Assembly: GCF_048541835.1 (NCBI RefSeq)
Contig: NZ_JBLEOY010000002.1
Coordinates: 248,001-312,000 of the forward strand
Source: QIJE01 sp048541835
GTDB taxonomy: Bacteria > SZUA-79 > Acidulodesulfobacterales > Acidulodesulfobacteraceae
Reading direction: 5' to 3'
DNA: 64,000 nt
Shown: positions 36,662 through 46,758 of the stretch, one piece after another
Layout: each line of letters begins with the position of its first letter
How positions within the stretch are numbered: the stretch's first letter is position 1
The notes under the pieces: generated by a model
Database searches by the model: none
What the model saw: the letters and a program-made list of their open reading frames with translations, nothing else
What the model was told of the DNA's origin: nothing
Position numbers and translations under genes: made by a program

Positions 36662-37546
36662 TTGCATCTGATAATTTATTACTTGATCGCATTTTTATGG
36701 GCAATATTTACGGGTTTTATGTTTTCATCTACGGGAGCGGCGGGAGGAATACTTGCAAGTTTTGGTTTTATCACTATCCTAGGTGTTCAAGATGCCAATT
36801 CCATTAAGGTTATGAGCGAGATACTTGTGTTGATTTCTCCGATTGTTATCCTACATTTTTATTTAAGGCAAAAAAGATTTAAAAAATTAAAAAAAATACT
36901 GTTTTTAGTTGGCTCTACGCTTGGGCTTGGCGGACTTTTAGGTGCTTCGTTAGGTTCATGGATTTCAAAGTCATATCTTTCCGATCTTAAATCCTTCAAA
37001 TATTTTTTCGGATATATAGCCTTTATGGTGGTCATATTAATGGTTTATAAAATGATTAAACAAAAACATAATAATAAAAACGGCAAAAGCAAAAAAATTG
37101 ACGTCGATAAATTTAGCTCGCTGAAGGATGGAGAGATGAGTAAATTCTCTTTTAAAACAATTAATGTCAAAATTGACGGTGAGGTCTACCCCATACATCC
37201 GATTTTTATTTTTATCGCCGGGTTTTTTATAGCGATTCTGGCAGCGATGTTCGGAGTAGGCGGGGGATTTTTGTTTGTTCCGTTTTTAACCGACATAGTA
37301 GGGTTCCAGGTCTTTTTTGCAGCGGCAATAAGCATATTGTCGGTTTTAATTATTGCTGCCGTAAGCGTTTCCGTATATCTTTCGATGGGTGTTCATGTGA
37401 TTGTGCCGCTTTTAGCGGTAAGTTTAGTCGGTATTTTAACCGGTTCCACGATAGGACCCAAGCTGTCGAGGCACGTTCCTAACGATTGGTTAAGATATGC
37501 CGTAATAGCACTGCTGCTCTTTATAGGCATCGCATATGTTTTTTGA
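36662..37546 (+). CDS. TauE/SafE family permease (sulfite/organosulfonate exporter-like)
   Basis: A 294-aa protein with about eight membrane helices arranged as two halves split by a basic loop (residues about 135-170). The halves carry related motifs, GAAGGILASFGF and MFGVGGGFLFVPFL, typical of TauE/SafE (DUF81) permeases that move sulfite, sulfoacetate or similar anions. The start is TTG at 36662 after a run of six G (36649-36654). It stands alone, convergent with aspS. The substrate is unknown. Confidence 0.85.
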   Translation: MHLIIYYLIAFLWAIFTGFMFSSTGAAGGILASFGFITILGVQDANSIKVMSEILVLISPIVILHFYLRQKRFKKLKKILFLVGSTLGLGGLLGASLGSWISKSYLSDLKSFKYFFGYIAFMVVILMVYKMIKQKHNNKNGKSKKIDVDKFSSLKDGEMSKFSFKTINVKIDGEVYPIHPIFIFIAGFFIAILAAMFGVGGGFLFVPFLTDIVGFQVFFAAAISILSVLIIAAVSVSVYLSMGVHVIVPLLAVSLVGILTGSTIGPKLSRHVPNDWLRYAVIALLLFIGIAYVF

Positions 37547-37565
37547 TAAACCGCCGGTATTATAC

Positions 37566-39365
37566 TTATATTCTTGTATCGGACAATCTTATCCCAAGTT
37601 CTTTAATCTGTTTATCCTTAACGGCGGAAGGTGCATCAGAAAGGGGACAGTATGCCTTTTGCGTTTTTGGAAAAGCTATGACGTCCCTTATGGAATTTTC
37701 GTTTCTTAGGAGCATTAATATCCTGTCAATTCCGAATGCTATGCCTCCGTGCGGCGGTGCCCCAAAGCTTAAGGCGTCTAATAAAAAACCGAATTTAAGC
37801 CTTGCTTCTTCGTGGGAAATTGCAAGTATATCGAAAATTTTACTTTGCAATTTTGGATTATGAATCCTTATACTCCCTCCGCCTATTTCCTCTCCGTTAA
37901 GCACGAGATCGTAACTGTCCGATTTTGCCGATAGCGGATTTGATTCAAGCATTTCCAAGTCTTTTTCTGCCGGTGCAGTGAAGGGATGGTGGACGGCTAC
38001 GGTCTTTTTTTCTTCCTCGGAATATTCGAATAAAGGAAAATCTACAACCCATAAAAGCTCAAATCTGTTTTCAGGAATGAGTTTGTATTTTTTTGCCAGG
38101 TAAAGTCTCAATCTTCCAAGAACCATATTGGCAGTCTTTTTTTCGTCTGCCTGATAAAATATTATATCGCCGCTTTTTGCTCCGATTTTTTCAATAACGG
38201 ATATTTTCTCATTCTCACTTATGAATTTCGAAATTCCGCCTTCCAAAGCACTATTATCGGCAACTTTGGTCCATGCAAGTCCTTTTGCGCCGAAGTCCTT
38301 AGTTACGGCTAAAAGTTCGTCTATATCTTTTCTTGAAAGAATATTAGAGCCGCCCTGAAAACATATCGCCTTTATTGTTCCTCCGTTAGAAATGGTATTT
38401 TTAAATAAATTCATAGAAGAATTGCTGAAGATGTCCGATAGAGATGTGATTAAAAGTTCGAATCTCGTATCGGGTTTATCGCTTCCATAAATATTTACGG
38501 CATCGTCGTAATCTATAACCTTGAAAGGCAAATCCAATTTTATTCCAAGAAGAGATTCAAAGATGGTTTTGAAAAGTTCTTCGGTAAGAGACATAATATC
38601 TTCCATCTCCACGAAGGACATTTCCATATCTAATTGCGTGAATTCGGGCTGCCTGTCGGCTCTCAAGTCTTCGTCGCGGAAACACCTGACTATTTGATAA
38701 TATTTTTCGAATCCGCCGACCATGAGGATTTGTTTAAACAATTGAGGAGACTGCGGAAGAGCAAAAAAATGTCCGCGGTTCAGTCTAGACGGAACTAAAA
38801 AATCTCTCGAACCCTCCGGAGTGCTTTTTGTAAGAAAAGGAGTTTCTATGTCTAGAAATCCCTTGTCGTCTAAAAATCTCCTTATAATATGATTAAATTT
38901 TGACCTGAATATCAAATTATCTTTTAATCTTTTGCTTCTCAAATCCAAATATCTATATTTAAGCCTTGTAAACTCGTTAACGTCTGCTTCTTCGTCTATC
39001 TGGAAGGGCAGGGTCTTACTTGCGTTAATAATTTGAATTCTCATTGCCGAGATCTCTATCATTCCTGTTTTTAATTCGGTGTTTTCCGTTCCCTCCGGTC
39101 TTTTTCCCACCGTCCCGGTAATTGATACCACATATTCGTTTTTTATTTTTTTTGCGGTTTTAAATGATTCTTTATCCAAATTTTCATCAAATACTACCTG
39201 CATTATGCCGGAATAGTCTCTCAAATCAATGAATATAAGTCCACCATGGTCTCTATAGCGCATAACCCAACCCTTGAGTGTAAATTCTTTGCCTATATCG
39301 GAATCCTTAACGTTTTCGCACAATGTTCTCAAGGGGCTTTTTAATTTATAAGCGGCTGTTTCCAA
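37566..39365 (-). CDS. aspS: aspartyl-tRNA synthetase
   Basis: The class II synthetase charges tRNA-Asp (and tRNA-Asn if non-discriminating). The 599-aa protein has an OB-fold anticodon domain (about residues 18-110), motif 2 ([20 protein letters not shown]), the bacterial GAD insertion (about 290-420) and motif 3 ([13 protein letters not shown]). This is the long bacterial type. Discrimination cannot be judged without knowing whether gatCAB or asnS is present. Confidence 0.97.
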   Translation of the reverse strand: METAAYKLKSPLRTLCENVKDSDIGKEFTLKGWVMRYRDHGGLIFIDLRDYSGIMQVVFDENLDKESFKTAKKIKNEYVVSITGTVGKRPEGTENTELKTGMIEISAMRIQIINASKTLPFQIDEEADVNEFTRLKYRYLDLRSKRLKDNLIFRSKFNHIIRRFLDDKGFLDIETPFLTKSTPEGSRDFLVPSRLNRGHFFALPQSPQLFKQILMVGGFEKYYQIVRCFRDEDLRADRQPEFTQLDMEMSFVEMEDIMSLTEELFKTIFESLLGIKLDLPFKVIDYDDAVNIYGSDKPDTRFELLITSLSDIFSNSSMNLFKNTISNGGTIKAICFQGGSNILSRKDIDELLAVTKDFGAKGLAWTKVADNSALEGGISKFISENEKISVIEKIGAKSGDIIFYQADEKKTANMVLGRLRLYLAKKYKLIPENRFELLWVVDFPLFEYSEEEKKTVAVHHPFTAPAEKDLEMLESNPLSAKSDSYDLVLNGEEIGGGSIRIHNPKLQSKIFDILAISHEEARLKFGFLLDALSFGAPPHGGIAFGIDRILMLLRNENSIRDVIAFPKTQKAYCPLSDAPSAVKDKQIKELGIRLSDTRI

Positions 39366-39415
39366 ATCTTCTCCGATTAGTTTTAAAATGAACTATAAAA
39401 ATTTAATTATTAAGT

Positions 39416-40270
39416 CTATAATTTTAGCATACCGCGTGTCAATAAGAATTTATCTATTTCTCTTTCGGTTGAAGGATTCTGATATAAAAAATCTATGTGA
39501 TTTCCTGAGTTAATTTCGTGAATTTCCGAATTTACTATCTTTCGGTGCAATCTTACGACGCAGTCATATTTTACGATTTTATCTTCCTTTGAGCATATAA
39601 GGTCGAAAAAAATCTTGCCGGCATTAATATGATTTATGTCGATATCATAATGTTCGCTAAAATATTGAATATATTTGAAATCGTTTACCGTAATTCGCGG
39701 ATCGGTTCTTTTTATGTCGGTTAAGGCATTATTTAAAACTTTTTTACTCTTTGTTGCGAGGGCATCTTTTAAAAAAATATTTATAGTCTTATCAAACGAT
39801 TTCTCTAAGCTTTCTATAAAACTGTCTCTTACACGGGTTTCATGGCATCCGGCTATGAGCATGACTTTTTCTACCGCATGCGGAAATAGTGAGGCATATT
39901 TAATGCAGATTTGAGCGCCCATAGAGTGCCCTATTAAAATGAAAGCGCTGTATTCCCCGAATAGTTTTTTCAAAAAAACATTCATAATTTTCGCATAATA
40001 ATTTATCCCGTCGCTAATAGGCATAGTTAAATATGTCGCATTATCGGTTCCGCATGCGATAAGACAAGATCTAAAGTGGCAGGGAAGGTCAAAAACCAAT
40101 ATGTTGAAAAGCTTACCATATTTTTTTCTTATATGGTTAAAAATAGAAAGCATAGAGATGTGATTTCCGCCGACTCCGTGGATTAAAACGACGAAGCCGG
40201 GCTTGTTCGCTGCGGAAGTTTTGTGTAATAAGTAAAAAATTCGTATGTCGTTTAATTCAATATACGGCAT
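39416..40270 (-). CDS. alpha/beta hydrolase
   Basis: A 284-aa alpha/beta-hydrolase-fold enzyme with the oxyanion segment VVLIHGVGGNHISM (28-41), nucleophile elbow GHSMGAQ (S116), a candidate Asp in CSKEDKIVKYD and catalytic His in SGNHIDFLY. There is a cap region in the middle. The substrate is unknown. I use the ATG at 40270 (MPYIELND) because homologues start with a beta strand there; a TTG start 24 nt further out has no ribosome site. It lies 50 nt before aspS on the same strand. Confidence 0.8.
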   Translation of the reverse strand: MPYIELNDIRIFYLLHKTSAANKPGFVVLIHGVGGNHISMLSIFNHIRKKYGKLFNILVFDLPCHFRSCLIACGTDNATYLTMPISDGINYYAKIMNVFLKKLFGEYSAFILIGHSMGAQICIKYASLFPHAVEKVMLIAGCHETRVRDSFIESLEKSFDKTINIFLKDALATKSKKVLNNALTDIKRTDPRITVNDFKYIQYFSEHYDIDINHINAGKIFFDLICSKEDKIVKYDCVVRLHRKIVNSEIHEINSGNHIDFLYQNPSTEREIDKFLLTRGMLKL

Positions 40271-40421
40271 AGCATATAAGGTTAACAATATCAAAATTTA
40301 GATGTAATGAACAGGTCATCGGTTTAAAAAATTATCGAAATGTGATATATTAAAAGAAATAAAACAGCAGTATTCCGATATTTTTCATATCATCATTATT
40401 ATTTTATTATAACATAAAATA

Positions 40422-41234
40422 ATGACATTATTAAAAAAAATAATTTATTATTTTTATAGGGAAGGGCTTAAGAAAGACATTTTGCGTAATAAAATTCCGG
40501 AACATATAGGAATAATATTAGACGGAAACAGAAGATATGCTAAGAAATGTGGTCTCGAAAATATCTATAAGGGGCATAAAAAAGGAGCCGATAAATTAGA
40601 CGAGGTTCTGTCCTGGTGTTTAGAGTTAAACGTCAAGATTGTTACGGTGTGGGCTTTTTCAACCGATAATTTCAAACGAAGCACAACGGAAGTAAATAAT
40701 TTATTTAAAATTATTAAATGTCGGCTTGAGTGCTATATAAATTCCAGATTTATCAATGACAATGAAATAAAAGTTTCCGTTATTGGGAAGAAGAATCTTC
40801 TCCCTAAAGATTTAACGGCCGTAATAGATAAACTTGAGAAGAAAACCCAAAACTATTCCAATCTTAAAGTTTACATTGCTGTAGGATACGGCGGTAGGCA
40901 GGAGATATGCGATGCCATCGTAAATTTTATTTCGGACAATAATCCGACCGGAGATAATTCTCTTTGTTTGTCGGATTCTGTCGGAGATTGTGATTATTTA
41001 TCTAATATTATCACAGTGGAAAACATATCTAAATATCTTTACTTAAAAGATTCCCCTGATCCGGATTTGATCATTAGAACAAGCGGTGAGGTTAGGCTTT
41101 CCGGGTTTCTTTTATGGCAGAGCGCATATAGCGAGTTTTATTTCTGTGATGCTTACTGGCCGGAGTTCAGGGAGATAGATTTTTTGAGGGCGATTAGGAG
41201 CTATCAATCGCGTCACTTAAGGGCAGGGAAATAG
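40422..41234 (+). CDS. uppS: (poly)cis-prenyl diphosphate synthase, undecaprenyl diphosphate synthase family
   Basis: UppS adds eight isopentenyl units to farnesyl diphosphate to make the lipid carrier for cell-wall and O-antigen synthesis. The 270-aa protein has the catalytic block IGIILDGNRRYAKK (D34), GHKKGADKL, WAFSTDNFKRS and IRTSGEVRLSGFLLWQSAYSEFYF. The motif is LDGNRRYA, against the common MDGNGRWA. There is no ribosome site and a TATAAC box lies 8-13 nt upstream, so the message could be nearly leaderless. The usual cdsA and dxr neighbours are absent. Confidence 0.88.
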   Translation: MTLLKKIIYYFYREGLKKDILRNKIPEHIGIILDGNRRYAKKCGLENIYKGHKKGADKLDEVLSWCLELNVKIVTVWAFSTDNFKRSTTEVNNLFKIIKCRLECYINSRFINDNEIKVSVIGKKNLLPKDLTAVIDKLEKKTQNYSNLKVYIAVGYGGRQEICDAIVNFISDNNPTGDNSLCLSDSVGDCDYLSNIITVENISKYLYLKDSPDPDLIIRTSGEVRLSGFLLWQSAYSEFYFCDAYWPEFREIDFLRAIRSYQSRHLRAGK

Positions 41235-41261
41235 TTTAGGATTATAAATTTAGGAGTGCAT

Positions 41262-42431
41262 GTGGCTTTTGACAAGACGCAAAAAAAGACGATTGCGGCG
41301 ATGGGTTCCGTCGTCGGCTTGAGGATGCTTGCCGTGTTTCTTGTATTGCCTGTTTTTGTTTTATTTGCAAAAGAATTTACGGCAAATCTAATACTGATAG
41401 GGTTGGCATTCGGTATTTACGGTTTATCTAGGGCAATTTTTCAGATACCTTTTGGATATTTTTCCGATAAAATAGGAAGGAAAAACGTGCTGTTTTTCGG
41501 AATGCTATTATTCGGCGTTTTGACTTTTATAATAGGGTTTACCTCTAATATTTACGAATTGATTTCCTTGAGGTTCTTGCAGGGGGTTGCCGCCGAAAGT
41601 TCCGTTGCTTTCGCTTTAGTTTCCGATACCGTTTCAGAGAACGATAGGGCAAAGGCCCTTGCGTATCTGGGTATGCCGATAGGGCTGAGTTTTGTCGTGG
41701 GAATAGTGTTGGGTCCGCTCCTATCGTTTTATTTTGGTTACCCCTTTTTATTTTATCTATCCGGTATTTTAGGCATAATGTCTGCTTTTTCCATATTAAT
41801 ATGGGTGGAAGAACCTAAAAGCAGAAAAACGCTGAAGGAAATAGAGATTTCTTTCAAAGATGTCATAAAAATTTTTAAAAATAAAACGTTGGCGAATCTT
41901 TCCATGCAGGGTTTTCTGCTATCGTTTTTTATGACTATTTTCTTTTTTGCTATGCCGCTAATAGTTAAAAATGAACTTGGAACCGGTTATTACTATAAGA
42001 TTCTCATTCCTATGGTGATTTTTTCGCTTTTTGCTATGATGAAGGCCTCTAAAAAAGCAGATATGGGGCATGAGGTTCGTCTTTTAAAGCTCAGTTATAT
42101 ACTAATGGCTATTTCTAGTATCTTTTTGTTTTTGAATTTTCACAACTATGAGCTGCCTATAATAGTCATAGGCGGTATTCTTTTTTTTACCGGCTTTTCT
42201 ATTACGGAACCCATAATGCCTTCTTTGGTCTCAAGGTCATCGGATAAATCTTTCATCGGAACGTCAATGGGGCTTTATAACACGCTGCAATTTTCGGGAA
42301 GTTTTTTCGGCGGGAGCATAGCGGGACTCTTGTTCGAGGAATCCCGAGGCTCAATACCCATCATACTCGTCATAGCTTCTTTGATATGCTATATATTAAT
42401 AATTAATATAAAAAATAATTTGAAGAGATAG
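41262..42431 (+). CDS. MFS transporter
   Basis: A 12-helix major facilitator of 389 aa. The loop 2-3 signature is present (GYFSDKIGRKNVLFFG), and the first half contains QGVAAESSVAFALVSDTV, close to the drug:H+ antiporter YajR/BCR-like group. The substrate is unknown. I chose GTG at 41262 because TAGGAG (41251-41256) ends 5 nt before it; a GTG at 41256 overlaps that site. It follows uppS by 27 nt and may share its transcript. Confidence 0.8.
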   Translation: MAFDKTQKKTIAAMGSVVGLRMLAVFLVLPVFVLFAKEFTANLILIGLAFGIYGLSRAIFQIPFGYFSDKIGRKNVLFFGMLLFGVLTFIIGFTSNIYELISLRFLQGVAAESSVAFALVSDTVSENDRAKALAYLGMPIGLSFVVGIVLGPLLSFYFGYPFLFYLSGILGIMSAFSILIWVEEPKSRKTLKEIEISFKDVIKIFKNKTLANLSMQGFLLSFFMTIFFFAMPLIVKNELGTGYYYKILIPMVIFSLFAMMKASKKADMGHEVRLLKLSYILMAISSIFLFLNFHNYELPIIVIGGILFFTGFSITEPIMPSLVSRSSDKSFIGTSMGLYNTLQFSGSFFGGSIAGLLFEESRGSIPIILVIASLICYILIINIKNNLKR

Positions 42432-42453
42432 AGAACCAATATTCATGAAGAAG

Positions 42454-44025
42454 TTAAGCATCCAACTCTTCCCCGACTAACTCTTCCTCCATTATCATTT
42501 TCATTTCTTCTTTTGTTACGGAGGAATTAATTGCGATAAAGTAAGATATGACGGCGATGAAAACAATGATGATTAAATCGTAAGGTGATTCAATCAAATT
42601 TTTTCCACCGAAATTTTTACTACCTAAAAATGATATCGTTAAAATAGCAATCATATAGAACAGAAACCATAGTCCCGGTATGAGCGTTTCCTTTAATTTA
42701 TTTTTAATTTTATTAAAATTGGTAAAAAGAAAGAGTATAATCCCTGCCGATATGCCTATCTCGAGCTTCCATATGACTTCAAAACCAGACCAGTAAATTA
42801 TCAGCGTTCCAACTATAAACGCCAGTAATGAAACGACACCGGCAAACGGCAGACGAAAAGGTCTCTTTCTATGCGGGTCCAATCTGCGGAAAGCCATGAG
42901 TCCTACGGGACCCAATATGTAAGTGAAAACCATTCCGGACGTAATTATCCCCACCAAAGAGCGCCAGCTCGGGAATGGAAGGAGGTACAAAGCGGAAAGT
43001 AAAAACGTAAAAATAAGAGAAATATAGGCCGTTCCATACTTATTAAGGTTTGAATGAAAACTTTTCGGTAAAAACTTCATTTTGGACATGGCATACGTTA
43101 TCCTCGATGTTGTCCCCATATATACGAGTCCCGTTGCGAACGGAGATATTACGGCTCCGAATATTACAATTAAAGCGAATAGTGGGAATCCGTAAAGATT
43201 AAATAGATTCACGAAAGGGGATGAAAAATTTAACATATTCCATGAGTTGTTTTGCACATGAGGCACCGATATTATAAAGCCGAATGCAAGAATCGTATAT
43301 GCCGCCATCCCTATAACAACCGATAATATAGTAGCAATAGGAACATCCCTCCCGGGGTTTTTGGCTTCCCCCGAAAGGTCGATAGCCTGTCTGAAACCTA
43401 AATAGGAAAATATGATCCCCCCCAGCGATATGCTTTTCATAATGCCTCCGTAGCCGTAAGGAATTAAATTGTAACTCGTAATATTTTTTACGTTCCCGTC
43501 TTTAACGGAAATATAGATTAGTGCGGTTGCGACGATTATTAGCACGGCAATTTTAAAATATGTAAGAAAGGTATTAGTTTTTGCAAAAATTTTAGCGCCG
43601 AACAGATTAAGCAAAAAGAAAAAAATAAGGATAGAAAAAGCAAAAATCAGCCCCAAAGGCGTAAGCGTTTTGCCAGAAAAAAGGTCGTGCATATAAAAAT
43701 TTAAATACTGTACGGTCGCTTCAGTCTCAATGGTACTGACTGCGGCGCCTGCTATAATGAGTATCCAACTTGCTATAAATCCCAAAAATGCTCCATGGGT
43801 ATATTTAGGGTATCTCGCAAGACCCCCCGTGGCGGGAATCATGGCGCCGAGTTCGCTGTAAACTAATGCTATGAGCATTATGGCAAACCCGCTTATAAAC
43901 CATGAAAGGATAGAAGCCGGTCCTGCATATTTTGCGCTTACGTATATGCCTAAAAGCCACCCCGAGCCGATAATTGCACTTGTAGAGGCAAATGTCAATT
44001 GTAGCAGATTGAGAGATTTTTTCAT
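42454..44025 (-). CDS. APC-family amino acid permease
   Basis: A 523-aa membrane protein with about 12-14 helices. It begins with the APC TM1 motif (TFASTSAIIGSGWLLG) and has SGEAKNPGRDVP in the TM6-7 loop, a signature of amino acid/polyamine permeases. The acidic C-terminus (EEMKMIMEEELVGEELDA) is cytoplasmic. The substrate is not evident. I take Met at 44025 (MKKSLNLLQLTF) as start because the frame extending to 44115 adds an atypical hydrophobic stretch. It is convergent with the MFS gene. Confidence 0.85.
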   Translation of the reverse strand: MKKSLNLLQLTFASTSAIIGSGWLLGIYVSAKYAGPASILSWFISGFAIMLIALVYSELGAMIPATGGLARYPKYTHGAFLGFIASWILIIAGAAVSTIETEATVQYLNFYMHDLFSGKTLTPLGLIFAFSILIFFFLLNLFGAKIFAKTNTFLTYFKIAVLIIVATALIYISVKDGNVKNITSYNLIPYGYGGIMKSISLGGIIFSYLGFRQAIDLSGEAKNPGRDVPIATILSVVIGMAAYTILAFGFIISVPHVQNNSWNMLNFSSPFVNLFNLYGFPLFALIVIFGAVISPFATGLVYMGTTSRITYAMSKMKFLPKSFHSNLNKYGTAYISLIFTFLLSALYLLPFPSWRSLVGIITSGMVFTYILGPVGLMAFRRLDPHRKRPFRLPFAGVVSLLAFIVGTLIIYWSGFEVIWKLEIGISAGIILFLFTNFNKIKNKLKETLIPGLWFLFYMIAILTISFLGSKNFGGKNLIESPYDLIIIVFIAVISYFIAINSSVTKEEMKMIMEEELVGEELDA

Positions 44026-44155
44026 TATTAACCCATTTGATTTAAAAGATTGTATGTGCTTTAATAAAAGCATTATTATATTGGTCACAGCCAAATAAAA
44101 CAACATAAAAATCATAAAATAACGAAAAATATTTATATAAAAAGGAGGTAGATTA

Positions 44156-45070
44156 ATGATTTACGACCTGATCATAATCGGCGGTGGACCGGCAGGTCTA
44201 TCGGCGGCAATATATGGTCTGAGGGCTCGGCTTAATCTTATTTTAATTGAGAAAATGGCGGTAGGGGGGCAGATTGCACTTTCCGATAATATCGGAAATT
44301 ATCCGGGTTTTCCCTCTCTTTCCGGTGTCGAGCTTATGCAAAAATTCGAAGAGCATGCAAAAGGATTAGGGCTTAACGTCGTATATGACGAGATAAAGGA
44401 CGTAGTCGATGACGGTCAGTATAAAACACTAAGGGGTGTTAACGAAAATTATAAGGCAAAGACGGTAATAATAGCAGTAGGGGCGTCACCTAAGAGACTT
44501 AATATACCGGGAGAAAGGGAATTCACCGGTAGGGGGGTATCTTACTGCGCGACTTGCGATGGTCCGTTTTTTAATAACGAGGATATTGCTGTTATAGGCG
44601 GAGGAGATACCGCAGTCAAAGAGACCAACTATCTTGCAAAAATTGTTAAATCATTGGTTCTAATTCACAGAAGGAAGGAATTAAGGGCCGAAAAAATAAT
44701 ACAAGAAAAAATTCACAACGCAAAAAATATAGGCTTGGAATTAGAGCATGCTGCGGTATCCGTAAATGGCACAAAAGCCGTAGAATCTTTAACGATAGAA
44801 AACGTGAAAACCAAAGAAAAAAAGACGATTACCGTCAAGGGAGTTTTTATTTTTATAGGAATAAAACCTCAGACATCTTTTTTAAAGAATATAGTAAAAG
44901 ACGAAAGCGGTTTTGTGAAGACTGATCCTTATACTTTAATGACATCCATGCCGGGTGTATTTTGCGCCGGCGATTCCCGTTCTAAAAAATTACTTCAGGT
45001 AGCGACTGCGGTCGGTGAAGGTACGCTTGCCGCGACTTCTGCAATAGATTTTGTTTGCGGCATGTGTTGA
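44156..45070 (+). CDS. trxB: thioredoxin reductase
   Basis: TrxB reduces thioredoxin with NAD(P)H through FAD and a redox disulfide. The 304-aa protein has the FAD motif GGGPAGLSAAIYG (9-21), the active-site CATC (C131, C134), the NAD(P) domain motif GGGDTAVKE and the final FAD-binding GVFCAGDSR. AAGGAGG precedes the ATG. The NADPH-specificity segment reads HRRKELRAE, which matches the usual HRRDxFRA basic patch. No thioredoxin gene adjoins. Confidence 0.95.
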   Translation: MIYDLIIIGGGPAGLSAAIYGLRARLNLILIEKMAVGGQIALSDNIGNYPGFPSLSGVELMQKFEEHAKGLGLNVVYDEIKDVVDDGQYKTLRGVNENYKAKTVIIAVGASPKRLNIPGEREFTGRGVSYCATCDGPFFNNEDIAVIGGGDTAVKETNYLAKIVKSLVLIHRRKELRAEKIIQEKIHNAKNIGLELEHAAVSVNGTKAVESLTIENVKTKEKKTITVKGVFIFIGIKPQTSFLKNIVKDESGFVKTDPYTLMTSMPGVFCAGDSRSKKLLQVATAVGEGTLAATSAIDFVCGMC

Positions 45071-45135
45071 ATAATAAAAAAGGATAAGATTAAAAGGGAC
45101 GTATTTAAGCCGGCAGATTAGCGAGCAATAGGCTT

Positions 45136-45513
45136 TTAATACGAAAGGGTTTTGATATCGTCGTCCATCACCATTTCAATGACGTATGCCCCGCCCACTA
45201 CGTCGCTGCATTCTTCTATCAGGTCGTCTTTTGTAAAACCGTTTAATTCAAGCGCGGGCGTGCATATTTTAAAAACAACGCCTGCATTATATGCGTCCTT
45301 GATAAAATCATATACCGATTTTGGGCTTCCTTCTTGAATCCTTAAGTTTTCAGCGACTCCCTTTTTCATTAGTAGACCCGCATCTGCCGTTAATACGATT
45401 TCGACTTCGTATTCCATAACCGCTGCGGCAGCCGCTTGAAAAAAGGGCGCCCCAAGCGTATGAGGACTGGAAGGTGAAGTATTTTGAAGCATAATAAAAA
45501 GTTTATTTGCCAT
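45136..45513 (-). CDS. DsrE-family protein
   Basis: A 125-aa cytoplasmic protein of the DsrE/DsrF-like fold: LFIMLQNTSPSSPH, a helix FFQAAAAAVMEYEVEIVLTADAGLLMKKG, ICTPALELNGFTKDD and the C-terminal AYVIEMVMDDD. DsrE-like proteins handle persulfide sulfur or redox signals. A single Cys stands in ICTPALEL, the place where DsrE2-like and peroxiredoxin-like relatives keep their reactive Cys. GGGAGA lies upstream of the ATG. It is convergent with trxB, and its sulfur link fits a sulfur-active anaerobe. Confidence 0.75.
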   Translation of the reverse strand: MANKLFIMLQNTSPSSPHTLGAPFFQAAAAAVMEYEVEIVLTADAGLLMKKGVAENLRIQEGSPKSVYDFIKDAYNAGVVFKICTPALELNGFTKDDLIEECSDVVGGAYVIEMVMDDDIKTLSY

Positions 45514-45611
45514 TAGAATGAATCTCCCGTCTTAGTTTTTTGAAGTGTAATTCTCTAAGATAACTTGTTAATGTAAGATAACATTAAAAGTCCTTCGTTG
45601 CAATAATAAAA

Positions 45612-46655
45612 TCAACTGAAGGAATATGATATTTTCATGGATTCTTTTGCCTCTCTAAGGGTGTCCGAAGCGATTAATCCGGCTTTTTTAGTTCCGGTAA
45701 ACAATATATCCCATACTTCATCTTTGTTGTTTAGATAATAAGACCTCCTTTCATTCATCGGCTCGAGGAGTTCCTTAATGATTTTGAAAAGATTTTCTTT
45801 ACATTTTACACACCCTATCTTTCCGTTTTTGCAGTCATATTCCGTTTCCCTTATGAGATTTTCGTTAGAAAAAGCCCTATGGTACGAATAAATAGTGCAA
45901 ATTTCGGGATTACCTTTATCCGCAGGATGAATTCTGTTCTCGTCCGTTAGCGCAGACCTGATTTTAGTTTTTATTAAATCGAAATTGTCGGAAAGGTTAA
46001 TTGCGTTTCCATATGATTTACTCATTTTTAGGTTTCCGTCAAGTCCGACTAATTTTGAGAATTTATCTATCAGAGCGAAGGGCTTCATCAAGTTACAGTT
46101 GTATAGTTCATTAAATTTTCTGACTATTTTTCTTGCAAGCTCGATATGTGGAAGCTGGTCTATGCCGACCGGAATTAAATCGGCCTTAAAAATTGCGATA
46201 TCGGCGGTTTGACTTACGGGATAACCTAGAAAGCCGTAAGTTAATTCCTTATACCCCCTTTCTTTTGCCTCAGTTTTAATCGTAGGATTATGTCTTAAAG
46301 GATTAACCGAGACCAGCATTGAAAAAAACGCGGTAAGTTCGGCAATTTCGGGTATCATAGATTGTATGATTATGGTAGATAAATTCGGATTAATGCCGCA
46401 TGCAAGGTAATCTAAAGCTACAAGAAAAATATTTTCCTTAAGCCTTTCGGGATGTTCGAAATTTGTCGTAAGCGCCTGAATATCGGCTATTAAAATGAAA
46501 GTTTCATATTTATCTTGCAGCCTTACCCTATTTTTTAACGAGCCGACGTAATGTCCGAGATGAAGCGGCCCAGTAGGCCTGTCTCCCGTTAAAATTCTTT
46601 CGTATTCAAATTTAGATTCATCGGCCACAGCCGCATTTTCCTTTATCGAATTCAT
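45612..46655 (-). CDS. trpS: tryptophanyl-tRNA synthetase
   Basis: The class I synthetase charges tRNA-Trp. The 347-aa protein has the HIGH-type motif PLHLGH (30-35) after GDRPTG, the KMSKS motif in LKMSKSYGNAI, and the segment PVGIDQLPHIELARKI. A Cys-rich insertion (CKNGKIGCVKCKENL) near residue 270 occurs in a subgroup of bacterial TrpS. AAAGGTGC precedes the ATG. It is transcribed divergently from nadA. Confidence 0.96.
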   Translation of the reverse strand: MNSIKENAAVADESKFEYERILTGDRPTGPLHLGHYVGSLKNRVRLQDKYETFILIADIQALTTNFEHPERLKENIFLVALDYLACGINPNLSTIIIQSMIPEIAELTAFFSMLVSVNPLRHNPTIKTEAKERGYKELTYGFLGYPVSQTADIAIFKADLIPVGIDQLPHIELARKIVRKFNELYNCNLMKPFALIDKFSKLVGLDGNLKMSKSYGNAINLSDNFDLIKTKIRSALTDENRIHPADKGNPEICTIYSYHRAFSNENLIRETEYDCKNGKIGCVKCKENLFKIIKELLEPMNERRSYYLNNKDEVWDILFTGTKKAGLIASDTLREAKESMKISYSFS

Positions 46656-46711
46656 TTTTGCACCTTTTTGACATTAATATGCCGGTTTATGTGTAAATTT
46701 AAATTATATTA

Positions 46712-46720
46712 TGTTATAAT
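46712..46720 (+). promoter_or_regulatory. extended -10 promoter of nadA
   Basis: TGTTATAAT is a perfect extended -10 box 39 nt before the nadA start, in the gap between divergent trpS and nadA. Confidence 0.55.
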
Positions 46721-46758
46721 AATAGAAACAAGTTTAAAATCCAACTAAAATCTTTCAA

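Noticed and set aside
37486..37863. Plus-strand frame over the 3' end of aspS
   Set aside because: It overlaps the permease end and conserved AspS residues on the other strand, with no motif of its own.
45105..45145. Possible terminator between trxB and the DsrE-like gene
   Set aside because: The stem AAGCC/GGCTT is only 5 bp with a long loop and no clear T-run.
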